Assembly (NCBI GenBank): GCA_009809945.1
Contig: WTPW01000188.1
Span: 130,562-194,561, forward strand
From: Gigaspora margarita
Taxonomy: Eukaryota; Glomeromycota; Glomeromycetes; Diversisporales; Gigasporaceae
DNA: 64,000 nucleotides
Direction: 5' to 3'
The position numbers and the translations under genes are program-made. Every line of letters begins with the position of its first letter. The stretch's first letter is position 1. The notes beneath the pieces were generated by a model. The model was not told where the DNA came from. It worked only from the letters and a program-made list of their open reading frames with translations, and made no database searches. Positions 1 through 12,722 of the stretch are shown here, one piece after another.

Positions 1-70
1 TGATAATCCTCAATTATGATTGGTTGATTTTGGGGTCAAAACAATTCGGCCGATATGACATTTTATTATA

Positions 71-256
71 CTGTCGGCCCTCCCCAAACCGATCCTGTCA
101 AAATCGATAACCTGTCAAATCTGATAAAAACTTAATCTACCAAGTTGGTACCAGATATATAAATCTAGTATTTTATAATGTTTTCAAATCCGATAATCTT
201 CCGAAACTGATACGAAACCTGTCCATCATGTATACCGGTTTGGGGAGGGCCGACAG
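71..256. repeat. Palindromic MITE, family A (CTGTCGGCCC ends)
   Basis: Terminal inverted repeats of about 24 bp: CTGTCGGCCCTCCCCAAACC at the left end and its complement at the right end. TA flanks both sides, as for a TA target duplication. It has no coding capacity. A second, slightly diverged copy lies at 14104-14256 and shares the internal sequence (for example AATCTACCAAGTTGGTACC). The TA duplication fits Tc1/mariner-type mobilisation, which is inference. Confidence 0.8.
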
Positions 257-307
257 TATATACGGCGATATTCGCTCCATTTTGTAGGTATGTTTGCCGA
301 TTACGGT

Positions 308-990
308 ATGATTCCCCGAAAGTTAGTTCCCCGCCAGCTCATTTTTCCGACACTATATCCCCGACAGAATGTTTCACCTACAGCACTTTTTGTTGACAGA
401 ATCTTTCCTCGACATATCATGCTTTCGACATCTCCTTTCCTTAACATCTCATATTTTCGACAAGACATTTATCTGACATGACATATTTCTAATTTGACTT
501 TTCTCCGACAATAAGTTTTATTGAATGCACTTTTTCCGACAAGAACGATAAACCCAGTAATCATCACATCACGTGAAATCATTCAACACGTCATTTTGTT
601 TACTAGCACTATCAACTCGGCCTAAATTATACTATCACCTAACCCTAATCTAACCCTAACCCTAACCCTAATTTAGCCCGAGTGCTTAATCATGTGATGT
701 GATGAACACGAATATATCACTCTACCCAATAATTATATTTCTAGTCGGGGAAAGATCTTGTCGGAAAAAGATGTCGGAAACAAGTCATGTCGGAAAAATA
801 TTCTTTCTGAAGTACGTCATGTCAGTAAAATGTCTTTTCGAAAATATGTCCTGTCAAGGAAAGGGGAGGTCGAAAATATGGTATGTCGAGGAAAGATTCT
901 GTCAACAAAAAATGCTGTAGGTGAAACATTCTGTCGGGGATATAGTGTCGGAAAAATGAGCTGGCGGGGAACTAACTTTCGGGGAATCAA
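308..990. repeat. Foldback element with subrepeat arms and telomere-like centre
   Basis: Left arm (about 308-490) and right arm (about 800-990) are inverted copies; each begins GATTCCCCGAAAGTTAGTTC read inward. The arms consist of short degenerate subrepeats built around TCCGACA / GTCGGAAA. A second inner inverted repeat (CATCACATCAC and AGCAC..TCGGCCTAAATT with their complements) brackets the centre, which holds a CCCTAA run. Open frames in the arms mirror each other on opposite strands and are not genes. Confidence 0.8.
640..673. repeat. Interstitial telomere-like CCCTAA run
   Basis: Several near-perfect CCCTAA units sit at the exact middle of the surrounding foldback. Similar degenerate runs occur near 18030-18078, 26395-26425 and 34797. 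TTAGGG is the usual fungal telomere repeat. The location here is internal, not a chromosome end. Confidence 0.75.
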
Positions 991-1740
991 GCAACAACCA
1001 TGTTTGCCATGATCTCTTATTATATTCAATAAAGGACACTACAATCGATTTATCATACTCTCTTTCGAATTCCAAACACATAAACATAAAACCCTCTCGC
1101 TTGTCTATATACTAATACCTATAACATACCACAGCACAGTTCGTTTCTCTGTGCACACGTGAAACTTTGTTATCAGTTGCTCCGTTAGCCTCGATTTCCG
1201 AGAGGTATTCGCAAGCTAAAACCGCCGATTCTGGGGTAGTTCAAGTAATAAACACTAATCACATGTTTTTGACCAATCAATCGTTCAGTAAACATATCGA
1301 AAGAGACACTTATATCATTCAATAAATCATAAAGGGAGTAGCTTGAAAGCAGCTTTAATATGGATTACTAACCTGGTCAACCAATTAAAATGCAAGATTA
1401 GACCGTATGAAACTCAAATTAAATAAATAAGAAATATTAATAACTACACTTTTGTAATTATATTCTGTATAAAGAGTATTCTTAATACATATAAAAGGTT
1501 CGCTAAAACATTAGAAATAGGCACTTGGCAATAAATCTGTGGTGGTGCGGGTTGGTGTCGGGAATGCTCGAAATGGCACGGATCATGTGGTACGTACAGA
1601 TGAAGCTTCCCTGTGTGTCTTAACAAAAAAAAATTCCTTACAAATTTTACTTCATATGCAGTTAGCTTGTTCACCTTATATTGGTTACTTATGTAAATTT
1701 ATGGTTTAATAGTTAATCCACATCGTTATCGCGGTGGCAC
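991..1740. other. Intergenic DNA, nothing recognised
   Basis: No open frame with gene character, no clear inverted repeat and no RNA gene seen. Frames in this stretch are short and partly derive from the neighbouring foldback arm. Confidence 0.5.
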
Positions 1741-1744
1741 GTGA

Positions 1745-1932
1745 ATTTACGTTCATTACTCGTGCCAAATCCCGTGCCGATTCGACTAGTAAACTGCTGC
1801 AAAACCCGAGCCATTTACGGTCCCACACGGTCTACGGAATCCGTACCAATCCGGACCATACCCGTACAAATCCGGTCCATGAACCGTGCCTATCCGACGC
1901 AACCCGTGCCGATCCGGTCCGATTTTCTTATA
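1745..1932. repeat. GC-rich degenerate minisatellite
   Basis: Imperfect units of about 18-22 bp on the theme CCCGTGCCGATCCGGTCC are repeated roughly eight times. The stretch is far richer in GC and CpG than its surroundings. Two overlapping frames run through it, but their sequences simply reflect the repeat. It resembles the GC-rich subterminal arrays of other elements in this window (18121-18250, 33886-34030). Confidence 0.6.
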
Positions 1933-2673
1933 GGGTATCGGTATGCGCAAAAATTTGAAAGCTTGCGCAGGATTTTGATATGGTACTTATAATGCTGACA
2001 TGATACAGACTTTTATAGATAATTGAAATAATCATGCTTTTGCCTATCCCTAATACCCCAAGCGTTAATCGAAAGACAAATACTGCACGTGGCTTTAATA
2101 TACCTAAATAAAGAAACCTTTGAATGTGCATTTAATTGTACGACGAAATTGGATGCAATACTGTAACGGTAATACATGCATACTGAACTGTACGTAGTAA
2201 CAATGATAAACACTAATTTCTAATGTTACACAAAGTTAAGAAAACAAAGTAGCGATTAAAAAAATTGCCTGAATTTGTACTACACGTGCAATCGGAGCAC
2301 AAACTTTTTATCCCGAAACATACCATAGCGATAGTGCACTGACTAAAATATCCACTTTTTATATTATCCCATGCCAAATACCTTGGCATAAAACACGAGA
2401 AAACTCTTAATTAAATGTATATCCTTTAAATTTCTAAACTGCTTATTATAAATGCGGCGTAGGTATGCACTTGAAATTTTTATTCTTGCGAAACAGATTC
2501 ACTTCAGCACATACCCAGGTCTTTTGCAAGATTTTGTTGGGTATATTGTATTAGACCATGGGTCAGTGCACTGCTATAGATCTTGTCTATATAATGTTGT
2601 AATGTATTACGTGATAATATACAATATTTGATATATTCTTTTTTTTCATAATGATTATAAACAGAAACTGATA
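1933..2673. other. Upstream region of the kinase-TPR gene
   Basis: AT-rich intergenic DNA without a recognisable gene or repeat. It presumably contains the promoter of the kinase gene starting at 2674, but no specific element could be identified. Confidence 0.4.
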
Positions 2674-4402
2674 ATGTCTAATTCAAATGCGTCAGAAAAA
2701 TACCTTAAATGGTTGAAAGAGGAATTGGAAGAAGGTAATATAGACTTTTATGAATATTCTTTGTTCAGAAATGTCAAGGAAATTGGAAAAGGTATGTTTT
2801 TGTGATTATTTAGTGTACTTTTTATTCATTACAAGATAATTAAGTTAGTTTTATAAAGGTGGGTTTGGATTCATTTATTCGGCCGAATACGATTACGATG
2901 AGGTTAAGGTCGCATTCAAAACTAAAGAAGCAACTAAAGAATTTGTTAGCGAGGTACAATATTGTTAGTTGTTTTCGGTGTTTATCTCGATCTAATATTC
3001 ATAATGTTCATAATATTATTATAGCTTAAACATCTGCGTGCTATGAAATTTAATTCTTATATTAACCAGTTCTATGGGATTACGATAGGTACCGTTAATA
3101 ATGCATAATATAAATATTTTCCCAATTCCTTTAATAATTCTAGTTATTATTTAATAATCTTAGAACCTAAAACGGAATATCTTATGTTAGTACTGCAGTT
3201 TGCTGATGGAGGAAACCTGCGACAATATTTACAAAGAAAATGGCATGAGAATGTCTTTAGAATTTCATTAAACGAAATTATTAAAATTGCAAAACAAATT
3301 ACCCTCGGATTGTATCGTTTGCACGAAAATAATATAATTCATTGCGATTTAGTAAGTATTAAAAATTTTCTTATATTTGATTTATTATTAATTATAATTT
3401 ATTTGTAAATTGACAATTCAATAATTTATTTAGCATCCTAAAAATATTTTAATAAATGATGGCAAATTTTTAATTGCTGATTTTGGTTTAATTGCAACAT
3501 CGCAAGGTGCACCTGCATACATTGACCCCTTATGCCATCAACCTCAAGTGCCTCAAATAAAACGTAACAAAAAATCTGATGTTTATAGCTTAGGTGTAAT
3601 ATTTTGGGAGCTTACTAGTGGAACTGTCCCATTTGATAATGCTGTAAATGGGCTTGTCGTATGCATTCAAATATTACAAGGTTACCGATATGATATAATT
3701 CCTGGTACACCACCTAATTTTGCTGGGCTTTATCAAAATTGCTGGGACATTGATCCACAGAAACGTCCAACAACAAAAGAGATTTTGGAGATTCTTAATA
3801 AAATATCAGAAGAAATCGTAGCTGAAGAATTCATTACAAATGATAATCGAGATCTTACACCTATTTTAACCAGGAATGGCACACCTAATTTATTATCTGT
3901 CGGACCATCTGTACAGATATTAAATGAACCAAATTTAAAAAATCTAAAAAAATCTTCTACGGACGATGCGATTGAGCTAAAAGCTCAAGGACTAATTCTT
4001 TATGAGACGAATAACTACGAAGATTCTCTAAATCTTTTAAGCAAATCATTGAAAATCAATCCAGATGATGCAGATGCGTTAAAATTTCGAGGATTAACCT
4101 ACTTTAAACAAAAAGAGTACGAAAAATCACTTGAAGATTTAACTAAATTCTTAAATATAATAGATAATGATTTAGTTTCGTTAATATCCCGAGGTCAAAC
4201 ATATTACATGTTAGGCCGTTATGAAGGATCACTTGCAGATTTAACTAAATCGCTAATAATAGATCCATATAATACTATAGCACTAAAGGCACGAGGACAA
4301 ACGTATTATATATTAAAACGTTATAAAGAGTCTCTCATGGATTTAAATAAATTAATTGAATTTGAACCAAATGATGCAAGTGCAATAAGTTTTCGAGGAT
4401 AA
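2674..4402 (+). CDS. Protein kinase with C-terminal TPR motifs (open 5' part)
   Basis: Five exons (2674-2791, 2859-2953, 3025-3088, 3164-3351, 3434-4402) with GT-AG introns in consistent phase encode 477 residues. The kinase domain (about residues 34-285) shows the glycine loop GKGGFG (38-43), lysine K60 in VAFK, catalytic loop HCDLHPKN with D154, and DFG at 171-173, followed by SDVYSLGVIFWEL. It is therefore predicted to be catalytically competent and resembles the tyrosine-kinase-like kinases expanded in Glomeromycotina. From about residue 334, TPR motifs of 34 residues begin; about four are read before a TAA. That stop replaces the CAA of the RGQxYY consensus, and TPR coding resumes in the same frame straight after it. 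The real product is either kinase plus four TPRs or a pseudogene. The substrate is unknown. The start is the first ATG giving an in-phase link to the kinase domain. Confidence 0.8.
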
Positions 4403-7400
4403 GCATATTACATGCTAAATCAATATAAAGAGTCTTTCGCAGACTTAACTAAGTCTTTAGAAATTAATTCAAACAATGCAGTTGGACTAAGGTTTCGGGG
4501 ACAAATAAATTATAAATTTTCAAGTTATAAGGAATCTTACGTCGATTTAATTAAATCGTTGAATCTTGAATCTAACAACGCAGATGCACTAAGGTTTCTA
4601 GGCTATTCTTGTTTTCAATTGAAAAAATATGACGAGTCTCTTAAAAATTTAACAAAATCATTAGAAATTGACTCTAACAATACGATTGCTCTACAATTTC
4701 TGGGGCAAACATATTATGAACTAAAAAAGTATGATGAATCTGTTGAATGTTTAACCAATTTGTTAAAAATTAGTTCAGACGATCTTGATGCATTAAGAAC
4801 TCGCAGATTAGCTTATTATATGCTTGAAAAATTTGAAAATTCTCTTGAAGACTTAACGAAAGCATTAGATTTAGATCAGCATAATGCACATACATTAAGA
4901 TCACGAGGACAAGTATATTATCGCTTAGAAAATTACGAAAAATCTCTTGATGACTTTACGATGTCACTAAAATTCGAGGAAGATAATGCACTTGCATTAA
5001 ATACTCGAGGACAAATATATTGCAAGTTAAAATATTACGAGAAGTCCCTTGCAGACTTTTCTAAATTATTAAGCTTTAATCCGATTGATGCAGTGACGTT
5101 AGGATATCGGGGACTAGCCTATTTTGAACTAAACAAATATGAAGAGTCCCTTAAAGATTTAACAATTTCGTTGAAAATTAATGATAAAAATACTATTGCT
5201 CTATTGATTATGGGAAAATCTTGTTATAAATTGGATAGATACAAGGAATCGGCAGAGAATTTAACAAAATTATTAGATATTGAACCAGAAAATTCGGACG
5301 CATTAAAAACTCGATTGCAAGCATATTATATGCTGAGTGACTATAATAATTCGCTTAAAGATTTAGATAAAGTATTAAAAATTGATCCAAATAATGCAGA
5401 GTTTCTAAAGTTTCGGGGATTAGCTCATTATAATTTAGGACAATATAAAGAATCACTTAATTATTTAACAGAATCGCTAAAAATAGAACCAAATAATTCA
5501 TTCACGCTAAAGTCACGAGCACAAACGTACTATATGTTAAAACGTTACCATGAATCTCTTGTTGAATTAAATAAATCAATAGGATTTGAACCGAATGATG
5601 CAAGCGCACTAAGTTTTAGAGGACAAACATATTACATGCTAAATCAGTATGAAGAGTCTCTCGCAAATTTAACTAGATCTTTAGAAATTAATTCAAACAA
5701 TGTGATTGCACTAAGATTTCGAGGACAAATATATTATAAATCAAACAGATATAATGAATCTTATACCGATTTAATTAAATCATTGATGCTTGAACCTAAT
5801 AACGTAGATGCGTTAAGGTTTTAGGTTATTCTTGTTTTAATTTAAATAAATATGAAGAGTCTCGTGAAAACCTAACGAAGGTATTAGAAGTTGATTCTGA
5901 TAATGCGGTTACTTTGAGAATTTTGGGACAAACATATTATGAATTAGGAATGTACAATGAATCTCATAAAAGTTTAACAAGATCATTAGAAATTGGTCCA
6001 AAAAATCTTGATGCACTAAGGACTCGAGGATTAACATATTACATGCTCGGAAGATTCGCTTAAAGACTTTACGGATGCATTAAATTTAGATCGACGTAAT
6101 GTGTATACGTTAAGATCTCGAGGATAAGTATATTATTACTTACAAAATTATGACAAATCACTTGACGACTTAACGATGTCATTAAAATTCGAAGAAAATA
6201 ACACATTTGCACTAGTAACTCGAGGACTAACATATTATAAGCTAAAACGCTATGAAGAGGCTCTTGGAGATTTCTCTAAATTATTAGACCTCAATCCGGA
6301 TGATGCGATGACATTAGGATATCGGGGACAAACTTATTTAGGGTTAAAACAATATGAAGTATCACTTAATGATTCGATAAATTCATTACAAATCGATCCA
6401 AAAAACATTATTGCACTGTTAGTCCAGGGTGAATCTTGTTTCAGATTAGTAAGATATGATGAATCTCTAAAAAGCTTAACAGAATTATTAAACATTGAAC
6501 AAAAAAATGTTGATGCGTTAAAAACTCGAGGAAAAGCTTATTATATGCTTGAAAATTATAAATACTCATCGAAGACTTAGATAAAGTATTAAAAATTGAC
6601 CAAAATGATTCAGAGTCCCTGAAGTTTCGAGGATTAGCACATTATAATTTAGGAAGTTATATTGAGTCGCTTAATGACTTAACCGAATCGTTGAAACTAG
6701 AGCCAAATAATTCATTTACACTAAGATCACGCGGACAAACATATTATATGTTAAACCGCTATAATGAATCTCTCGCTGATTTAAATCGATCAATTGAGTT
6801 TGAACCAGATAATGCAAACACACTAAATTTTCAAGAACAAACGCATTATATGTTAAAACACTACCAAGAGTATCTTGGTCATTTGACTAAATCATTAGTA
6901 ATTAGTTCAAATAATGCGGTTGCGTTAAAGTTTCGAGGTCAAACATATTATGTTTTAGAATGCTATGATGATTCGTGTGCAGATTTAACTAAATCATTGA
7001 GGCTTGAACCCAATAATGCAGATTCACTAAGATTTCTAGGTTATTCTTATTTTAAGATGAACAATTATAAAGAGTCTCTTAAAAGTTTGATAAAGTCATT
7101 AGAAATTGACTCTGGCAATGCTGTCACTCTGCGATTTTTATTATGAGTTAGGGATGTATAATGAATCCCTTAAATATTTAACAAAATATTTAGATATTAA
7201 TCCAGAGGATTTTAAAGCATTAAAAACTCGAGGATTAGCACTTTATATGCTCGAAAGGTACGAGAATTCTCTTGAAGACTTAGCTAAAGCATTAAATATA
7301 AATCCTTGTAATGCGTACATTTTAAGATTTCGAGGACAAGTATATTATTGTTTAGGAGATTATGGCAAATCTCTTGAAGACTTAACAATGTCATTGAAAT

Positions 7401-9674
7401 TTGAGAAAAATAATGCATATGCACTAAGAACTCGGGGGAAAACTTATTACAAGTTAAACAGCTACGAAAATTCTCTGAAAGATTTAGAAAATTCACTAAA
7501 AATTGAACCGAATAATGTAATTACGATAAGATCTCGAGGACAAACATACTGCAAATTAAAACTTTATGAAGAATCTCTTTCAGATTTTTCTAAATTATTA
7601 AACAGCAATCCAAATGATGCAGAGACGTTAGGATATCGGGCACAAACTTATTTTGAGTTGGAAAAATATGAAGTATCCCTTAGAGATTCAGTGAATTCAT
7701 TGAAAATTAATGCAAAAAACACTATCGCACTATTGGTGCAAAGTAAATCTTATTACAAGTTAGGAAAATACGAAGAATCTCTAAGAAGCTTAACTAAATT
7801 ATTAGATATTGAACCTGAAAATGTTGATGCATTAAAGACTCGAGGTCAAGTGTATTATATCCTTGAAAGATATCAAAATTCATTTAAAGATTTAAATGAA
7901 GCATTAGATATTGACTCGAATAATGCAGAGTCCTTAAGATGTCGAGGATTAGTTTATTATAATTTAGGGAAATCTAACGAAGCAATTGAAGATTTAACAA
8001 AGTCATTAGAAATAGAGCCAAATAATCCATTTGCACTAAGATCGCGTGGACAAATGTATTATGCATTAAAGAACTATGAAAAATCTCTTGAGGATTTGAA
8101 CCAATCGATAGAGTTTGAACCAAAGAATGCAAATGCACTAAATTTTCGAGGACAGACACATTACATGCTAAATAATTATAAACAGTCTCTGATGATTTAA
8201 CTGAATCTTTAAAAATAAATTCAGATAATGCAGTCGCACTAAGGTTTCGAGGACATACATATTACGATTTAGAATGCTATGATAAATCTTATGAAGATTT
8301 AACTAAGTCATTGAAGCTTGACCCTAATAACGTAGAATCACAAAGACATCTAGGTTACTCAAGCTGAAACGATTTAAAGAAGCTCTTAATAATCTAACTA
8401 AGTTATTAGAAATTGACTTTAAGAATGCTGTTACTCTGAGAATACTGGGGCAAACTTATTACGAGTTTAAAATGTATAATGAATCTCTTAAAAGTTTAAC
8501 ATGCTCGTTAAAAATTAGTCCAGACAATTTTGACACACTAAGAACTCGAGGATTAGCTTATTACATGCTTGGAGAATATGAAAACTCTCTTGAAGATTTA
8601 ACTAGAGCACTAGATTTAGTTCAACATGATGCATACGCATTAAGATCTCGAGGATTAGTATACTATTGTTTAGGAAATTACGAAAAATCTCTTGACGACT
8701 TAATGACGTCATTAAATTTTGAGAAAGATAACACATTTGCATTAAAAATTCGAGGAAAAGCATATAATAAGTTAAAACGCTATGAAGAATCTTATGCAGA
8801 ATTTTCTAAATTATTAAGTTTTAATCCGGTTGATGCAATAATTTTAGGACATCGAGGAGAAGCCAATTTTGGTTTAAAAAAATATGAAGAATCCCTTAAT
8901 GATTCGATAGATTCACTAAAAATAGATCCAAAAAACACTATTGCACTGTTGGTTCAAGCGCAATCTTACTTCAAGTTAAAAAAATACAAAGAATCTAAAA
9001 AAAGCTTAACAAAGTTATTAAATATTGAATCAGAAAACATTGATGCATTAAACCCGAGGACAAGCATATTATATGCTTGAAAAATATGAAAACTCACTTA
9101 AAGATTTAAATAAGGCATTAAATATCGACCCAAATAATGCAGAGTCCTTAAGATGTCGAGGGTTAGTTTATTATAATTTAGGGAATCAATTGAAAATTTA
9201 TCAAGATCATGTGATGATTTAACAGAATCACTAAGGATAGATGATAATAATTCATTAGCACTAAGATCACGGGGACAAACATATTATATGTTACAACGCT
9301 ATGATGAATCTCTTGTTGATTTAAATAGATCGATAGAATTTGAACCAAATAATGCAAATGCCCTAAGTTCTCGAGGGAAGACGCATTATATGCTAGGTCA
9401 TTATGAAGAGTCTCTTGCAGATTTAAATAGATCTTTAGAATTTAATTCAAATAATGAAGATGCGTCTAAATGTCGGATTCAAGTTTATTGCACGTTAAAG
9501 GACTATGAGAAAGCCCTGGTAGATATAAATAAATTTTTGTTAAAAGGATCAAAAAATACATTTTCATATAAAACTAAAGAATATAGATCTTTATTTGAAA
9601 AGTTAGTCAAATCTTTAAACATTGACTCAAATAGTATCAAAGAGCTAAAATCTTTGATACAAACAAAAAAGTAG
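4403..9674 (+). pseudogene. Decayed TPR array of the kinase gene
   Basis: About 50 further 34-residue TPR motifs follow the kinase (consensus close to ALRFRGQTYYxLxxYEESL). The array would extend the kinase by about 1,750 residues, but it is interrupted about ten times: nonsense CAA to TAA at 4400-4402 and near 6125; one- or few-base deletions near 5823, 6050, 6570, 8193 and 9055; larger deletions near 7135, 8360 and 9187. The reading frame reappears after each break, so decay is recent or is tolerated piecewise. The last segment ends at a TAG at 9672-9674. Other large genes in the window are unbroken, so sequencing error is an unlikely general explanation. The longest open segments (4412-5824 and 7106-8200) could still be translated only if separately expressed, for which there is no evidence. 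Confidence 0.85.
4412..9640 (+). repeat. Higher-order repeat: 12-TPR block of about 1.22 kb
   Basis: The same run of TPR variants recurs: a motif starting MLNQY or a variant, then RFRGQxYY, then SYxDLxKSL, then LEPNNADALRFLGYS. The motif starts fall at 4412, 5636, 6850, 8165 and 9390. Spacings are 1224, 1214, 1315 and 1225 bp. 1224 is exactly 12 x 102 bp, 1214 is the same minus small deletions, and 1315 fits about 13 motifs. The array therefore grew by duplication of 12-motif blocks, not only of single TPRs. Confidence 0.75.
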
Positions 9675-10800
9675 GTTAGAATGTGTGACGTAACGATTTA
9701 GCATACTTTAACACCTACTTTTTGTGCAAAACTATGCATATTATAACAGGTTTTAAATTTTTTAATTTTATTTAAAACATTTTTGTTTTTATTTTTTTTT
9801 TTAAAAAAAAAAAACTATTTTAACCATTGACAGTATTATCTACCATCAAATATTTTATTGTTATTAATTTTTATTATTTAACATAAATATTACATATATA
9901 AAATAATTTTAATGTTATATAGTATATATATATCTGTGTGATATTTATATGTCAAAAAAAGAAAATTTGCGCAGGCTTTTGTTTATAAATAAGATGATTT
10001 CTATTTGTACACGGTGTGTATAAACATAGGCCAACTGATAGCACAAAATTTTGATTATGAAACCACCTTTTGGTTACTAACAAAAAAATTTCTTGCAAAT
10101 TTTGGTATAAACTATACCTTACTCTAACCATAAGCAAGGGTTTAATTTTTTGTTTATAAAAGTTTTATGGCACATGTTACATGAATTTGCAAATCAATTA
10201 TTAATGTCTGTGTACATAACACACCATGTACAATTAGAAATTTTCTATCAATAAAATTGATGCAAAATCTCACTTTAACATCAAAAATATCAAATTAAAA
10301 ATTAATCAATAAAATGATACACAGCTTTGAGTTACAAAGTACAAGCATTAATCAATACCAGTATCAGCCTTGAAATTTACTTCTCAACAGAATCCAAGAG
10401 ACAAAGAGATTATAGTATAAAAACTATCTATAGTGAGATGGCAGGTTAATAATAATGTTAGTGAATAACTTAACAAAGAGGATTTATTAAGGTTTTAGTA
10501 AAAAAGGCAACAATATAATTATATGCAAGGTATAAAAGATTGGATATTTTACTACATTAATTAACAAAGGCCCATTCCAGAATCATCCAGATCATACCCA
10601 ATATTATGTATGGGAGGTCAGAATACCTATAATATTTATTTAAATAAGAGCCAATAATTATTAATTTTTATATATAATTAGAATGGCATATCTAGTACAA
10701 TACTAGCCATATTATTTGAAACTTTGTATATAATAATTATAATAGTTAAATAAGAAAATAGTCAAATTACATATCAATCTTAGAACTTTACTTATTTGTA
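9675..10800. other. AT-rich intergenic DNA with one dispersed repeat
   Basis: No gene seen. Around 10040-10135 lies a segment similar, in the same orientation, to 17950-18060: CAAAATTTTG, then ACCTTTTG, then AACAAAAA, ending in a CTAACC-rich stretch. Homopolymer T and A runs surround 9790-9815. Confidence 0.5.
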
Positions 10801-11142
10801 CTGCACAGGTCAAAAACCAATATATCAGGTACCTATCAGGTACCATATTACTATAATTGAAAAATATATAAAATACTATATATCGGTGACCTATCATACA
10901 TATATCATATAGTTTGAATATATCGGGTACCCGATGTGTATATGTAATAAAAATAATTTTTAAATTTACATATATTATAATTCTAAATCATTGTTTACAA
11001 TGCATATATTCTATATATTCAACAAAATTTATCCTTTACAAAAAATTAATTTTTACTACTTAAAATTTTTTTTAATTTGAAATATATCAGATACCTGATA
11101 AATACAGTATTAACTAGTGATAGATAACAGATTGCATCTATA

Positions 11143-11224
11143 GCACATATATGCAATGGTGGGAATAAAAGTTATTTTCATAGTAAGGCCAGAATTTTAT
11201 TCCTACTATATTGCATATATGTGC
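11143..11224. repeat. Small hairpin repeat
   Basis: GCACATATATGCAATGGTGG and its near-perfect complement (about 32-bp arms including GGAATAAAA / TTTTATTCC) are separated by a short loop. It could be a solo MITE or a cruciform-forming sequence. Confidence 0.65.
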
Positions 11225-11239
11225 AGGAAACAATAAATA

Positions 11240-12720
11240 AATAAATAAATAAACAAAGCAAACACATTTTTTTTAATTTACTTTTTTTTTTAATGATTTT
11301 TTATTTTTTTTAATTAATTTTTTTTTAAATTTCTAATTATTTTTTTTATTTATTTTATTTTATTTTATTTTTATTTTTTTTATTACGTTTCTTTTTTTAT
11401 TTTTAATTTTTTTTAAATTATTTTTTAAATTATTTTGATTTTTTTCATTTATTATTTTTTTTTAATGCTTTTTTTATTAGTTCTTTGTCTACGAATATAA
11501 AAAATAAAATAAAAAACTACTGTAAAATATGGACTGATGTACCCTCCCATGCGGTGTACCTCCTGCCATTTTAAAATGCTAGTTCATGACTTATACCTGG
11601 GTACATAAGTACAGTAGATATAGTAAAATATATTGTTCAATATAGTGTAGCTGTACCTGGGTACAGAAATTGAGACATGTAAATACTCAGGGTACACCGG
11701 TCTGTATTTTACAGTACATAAATTTATATAAATACAGTATCTTTAAATAACTTAATATGTACATGTATTGTTTCTAGTTCAGTGCGACTGCATTGTGCAG
11801 CTACTATATGCAACAATATATTATTATTATTATTATTTTACCAATTTTTTTTTATTTTTTAATTAGATTTTTTTAAATTTTTTATTTTTTTTAATTTTTT
11901 TTATTGGTTCTTTTTTTTATTTTTTTTTACTGATTTTTTTTTTTTAATTTTTCATTGGATTATTTTTAAATTTTTTTGTTTTATTTTTAATTTTTTTTAT
12001 CATTTCTTTTTTTTTCAAAATTTTTTCATATTAATTTTTTTATTTTTTTAATGTATTTAATTTTTAATTTTTTTTATTTGTTTTTTCAATTTTTTTATTT
12101 TTTTTTAAAATAATTTTTAAATTTCAATTATCATTTTTTTTTTTATTTTAATTTTTTTTCATTTTTTTTAAATTTTTTTATTTTAATTTTTTTTTTATTT
12201 AATTTTTTTTTGATTTAATTTTTTTATTTTAAAAATTTTTTTTATTTAATTATTAATTGTTTCGCTTTTTTTATTTTTTTTAATTTTTTTTAAATTTTTT
12301 TTTAATTAGTTTTTTATTTTTATTTTTGTTATTTTATTTTATTTTTATTTTTTTTATTTTATTTTATTTTTTATTATTTTTATTACATTTTTTTTTCTTA
12401 TTTTCATTTTAAATTTTTTTAACTTTTTCATTTTTTTTAATTGTTTTACTTTTTTTAATTTTTTTTAATTATTATTTTTTTTATTAATTTTTATTTTTTT
12501 AAATAATTTTTTTTTATTAATTATTATTATTTTTATTTTTTGGTTCTATAATAGATCTATATTAGATTAACACATAATCATTTTTTTTATTTATATATTA
12601 TTTTTTTCTGCATTTTTTTTTATAACTTATCTTAATAATTTTTTTCTGTCCTTTTTTTTTATTTATAACATTTTAATATTTTTAATATTTTAATTTAATT
12701 TTTAAGTTCTTTTGTTTTTT
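11240..12720. repeat. T-rich low-complexity block
   Basis: About 1.5 kb dominated on this strand by runs of T broken by A, with hardly any C or G. A tidy MITE at 11520-11714 interrupts it. The strong strand bias (T, not A) is unusual for simple AT-rich spacer DNA. Confidence 0.85.
11520..11714. repeat. MITE, family B (CTGTAAAATA ends)
   Basis: TIRs begin CTGTAAAATATGGACTG on the left; the right end is the complement of CTGTAAAATACAGACCGG. The subterminal parts, GTACCCT and AGGGTAC, are also inverted. TA lies on both sides. The internal sequence has inverted CCTGGGTACA motifs. No coding capacity. Confidence 0.8.
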
Positions 12721-12722
12721 AT

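Noticed and set aside
640-673. Chromosome end
   Set aside because: The CCCTAA run is short, lies within a palindrome and is followed by tens of kilobases on both sides of the motif's direction; it is interstitial.
290-1087. Open frames on both strands (60-84 residues)
   Set aside because: They are the two inverted arms of one foldback translated on opposite strands; their residues mirror each other and match no family.
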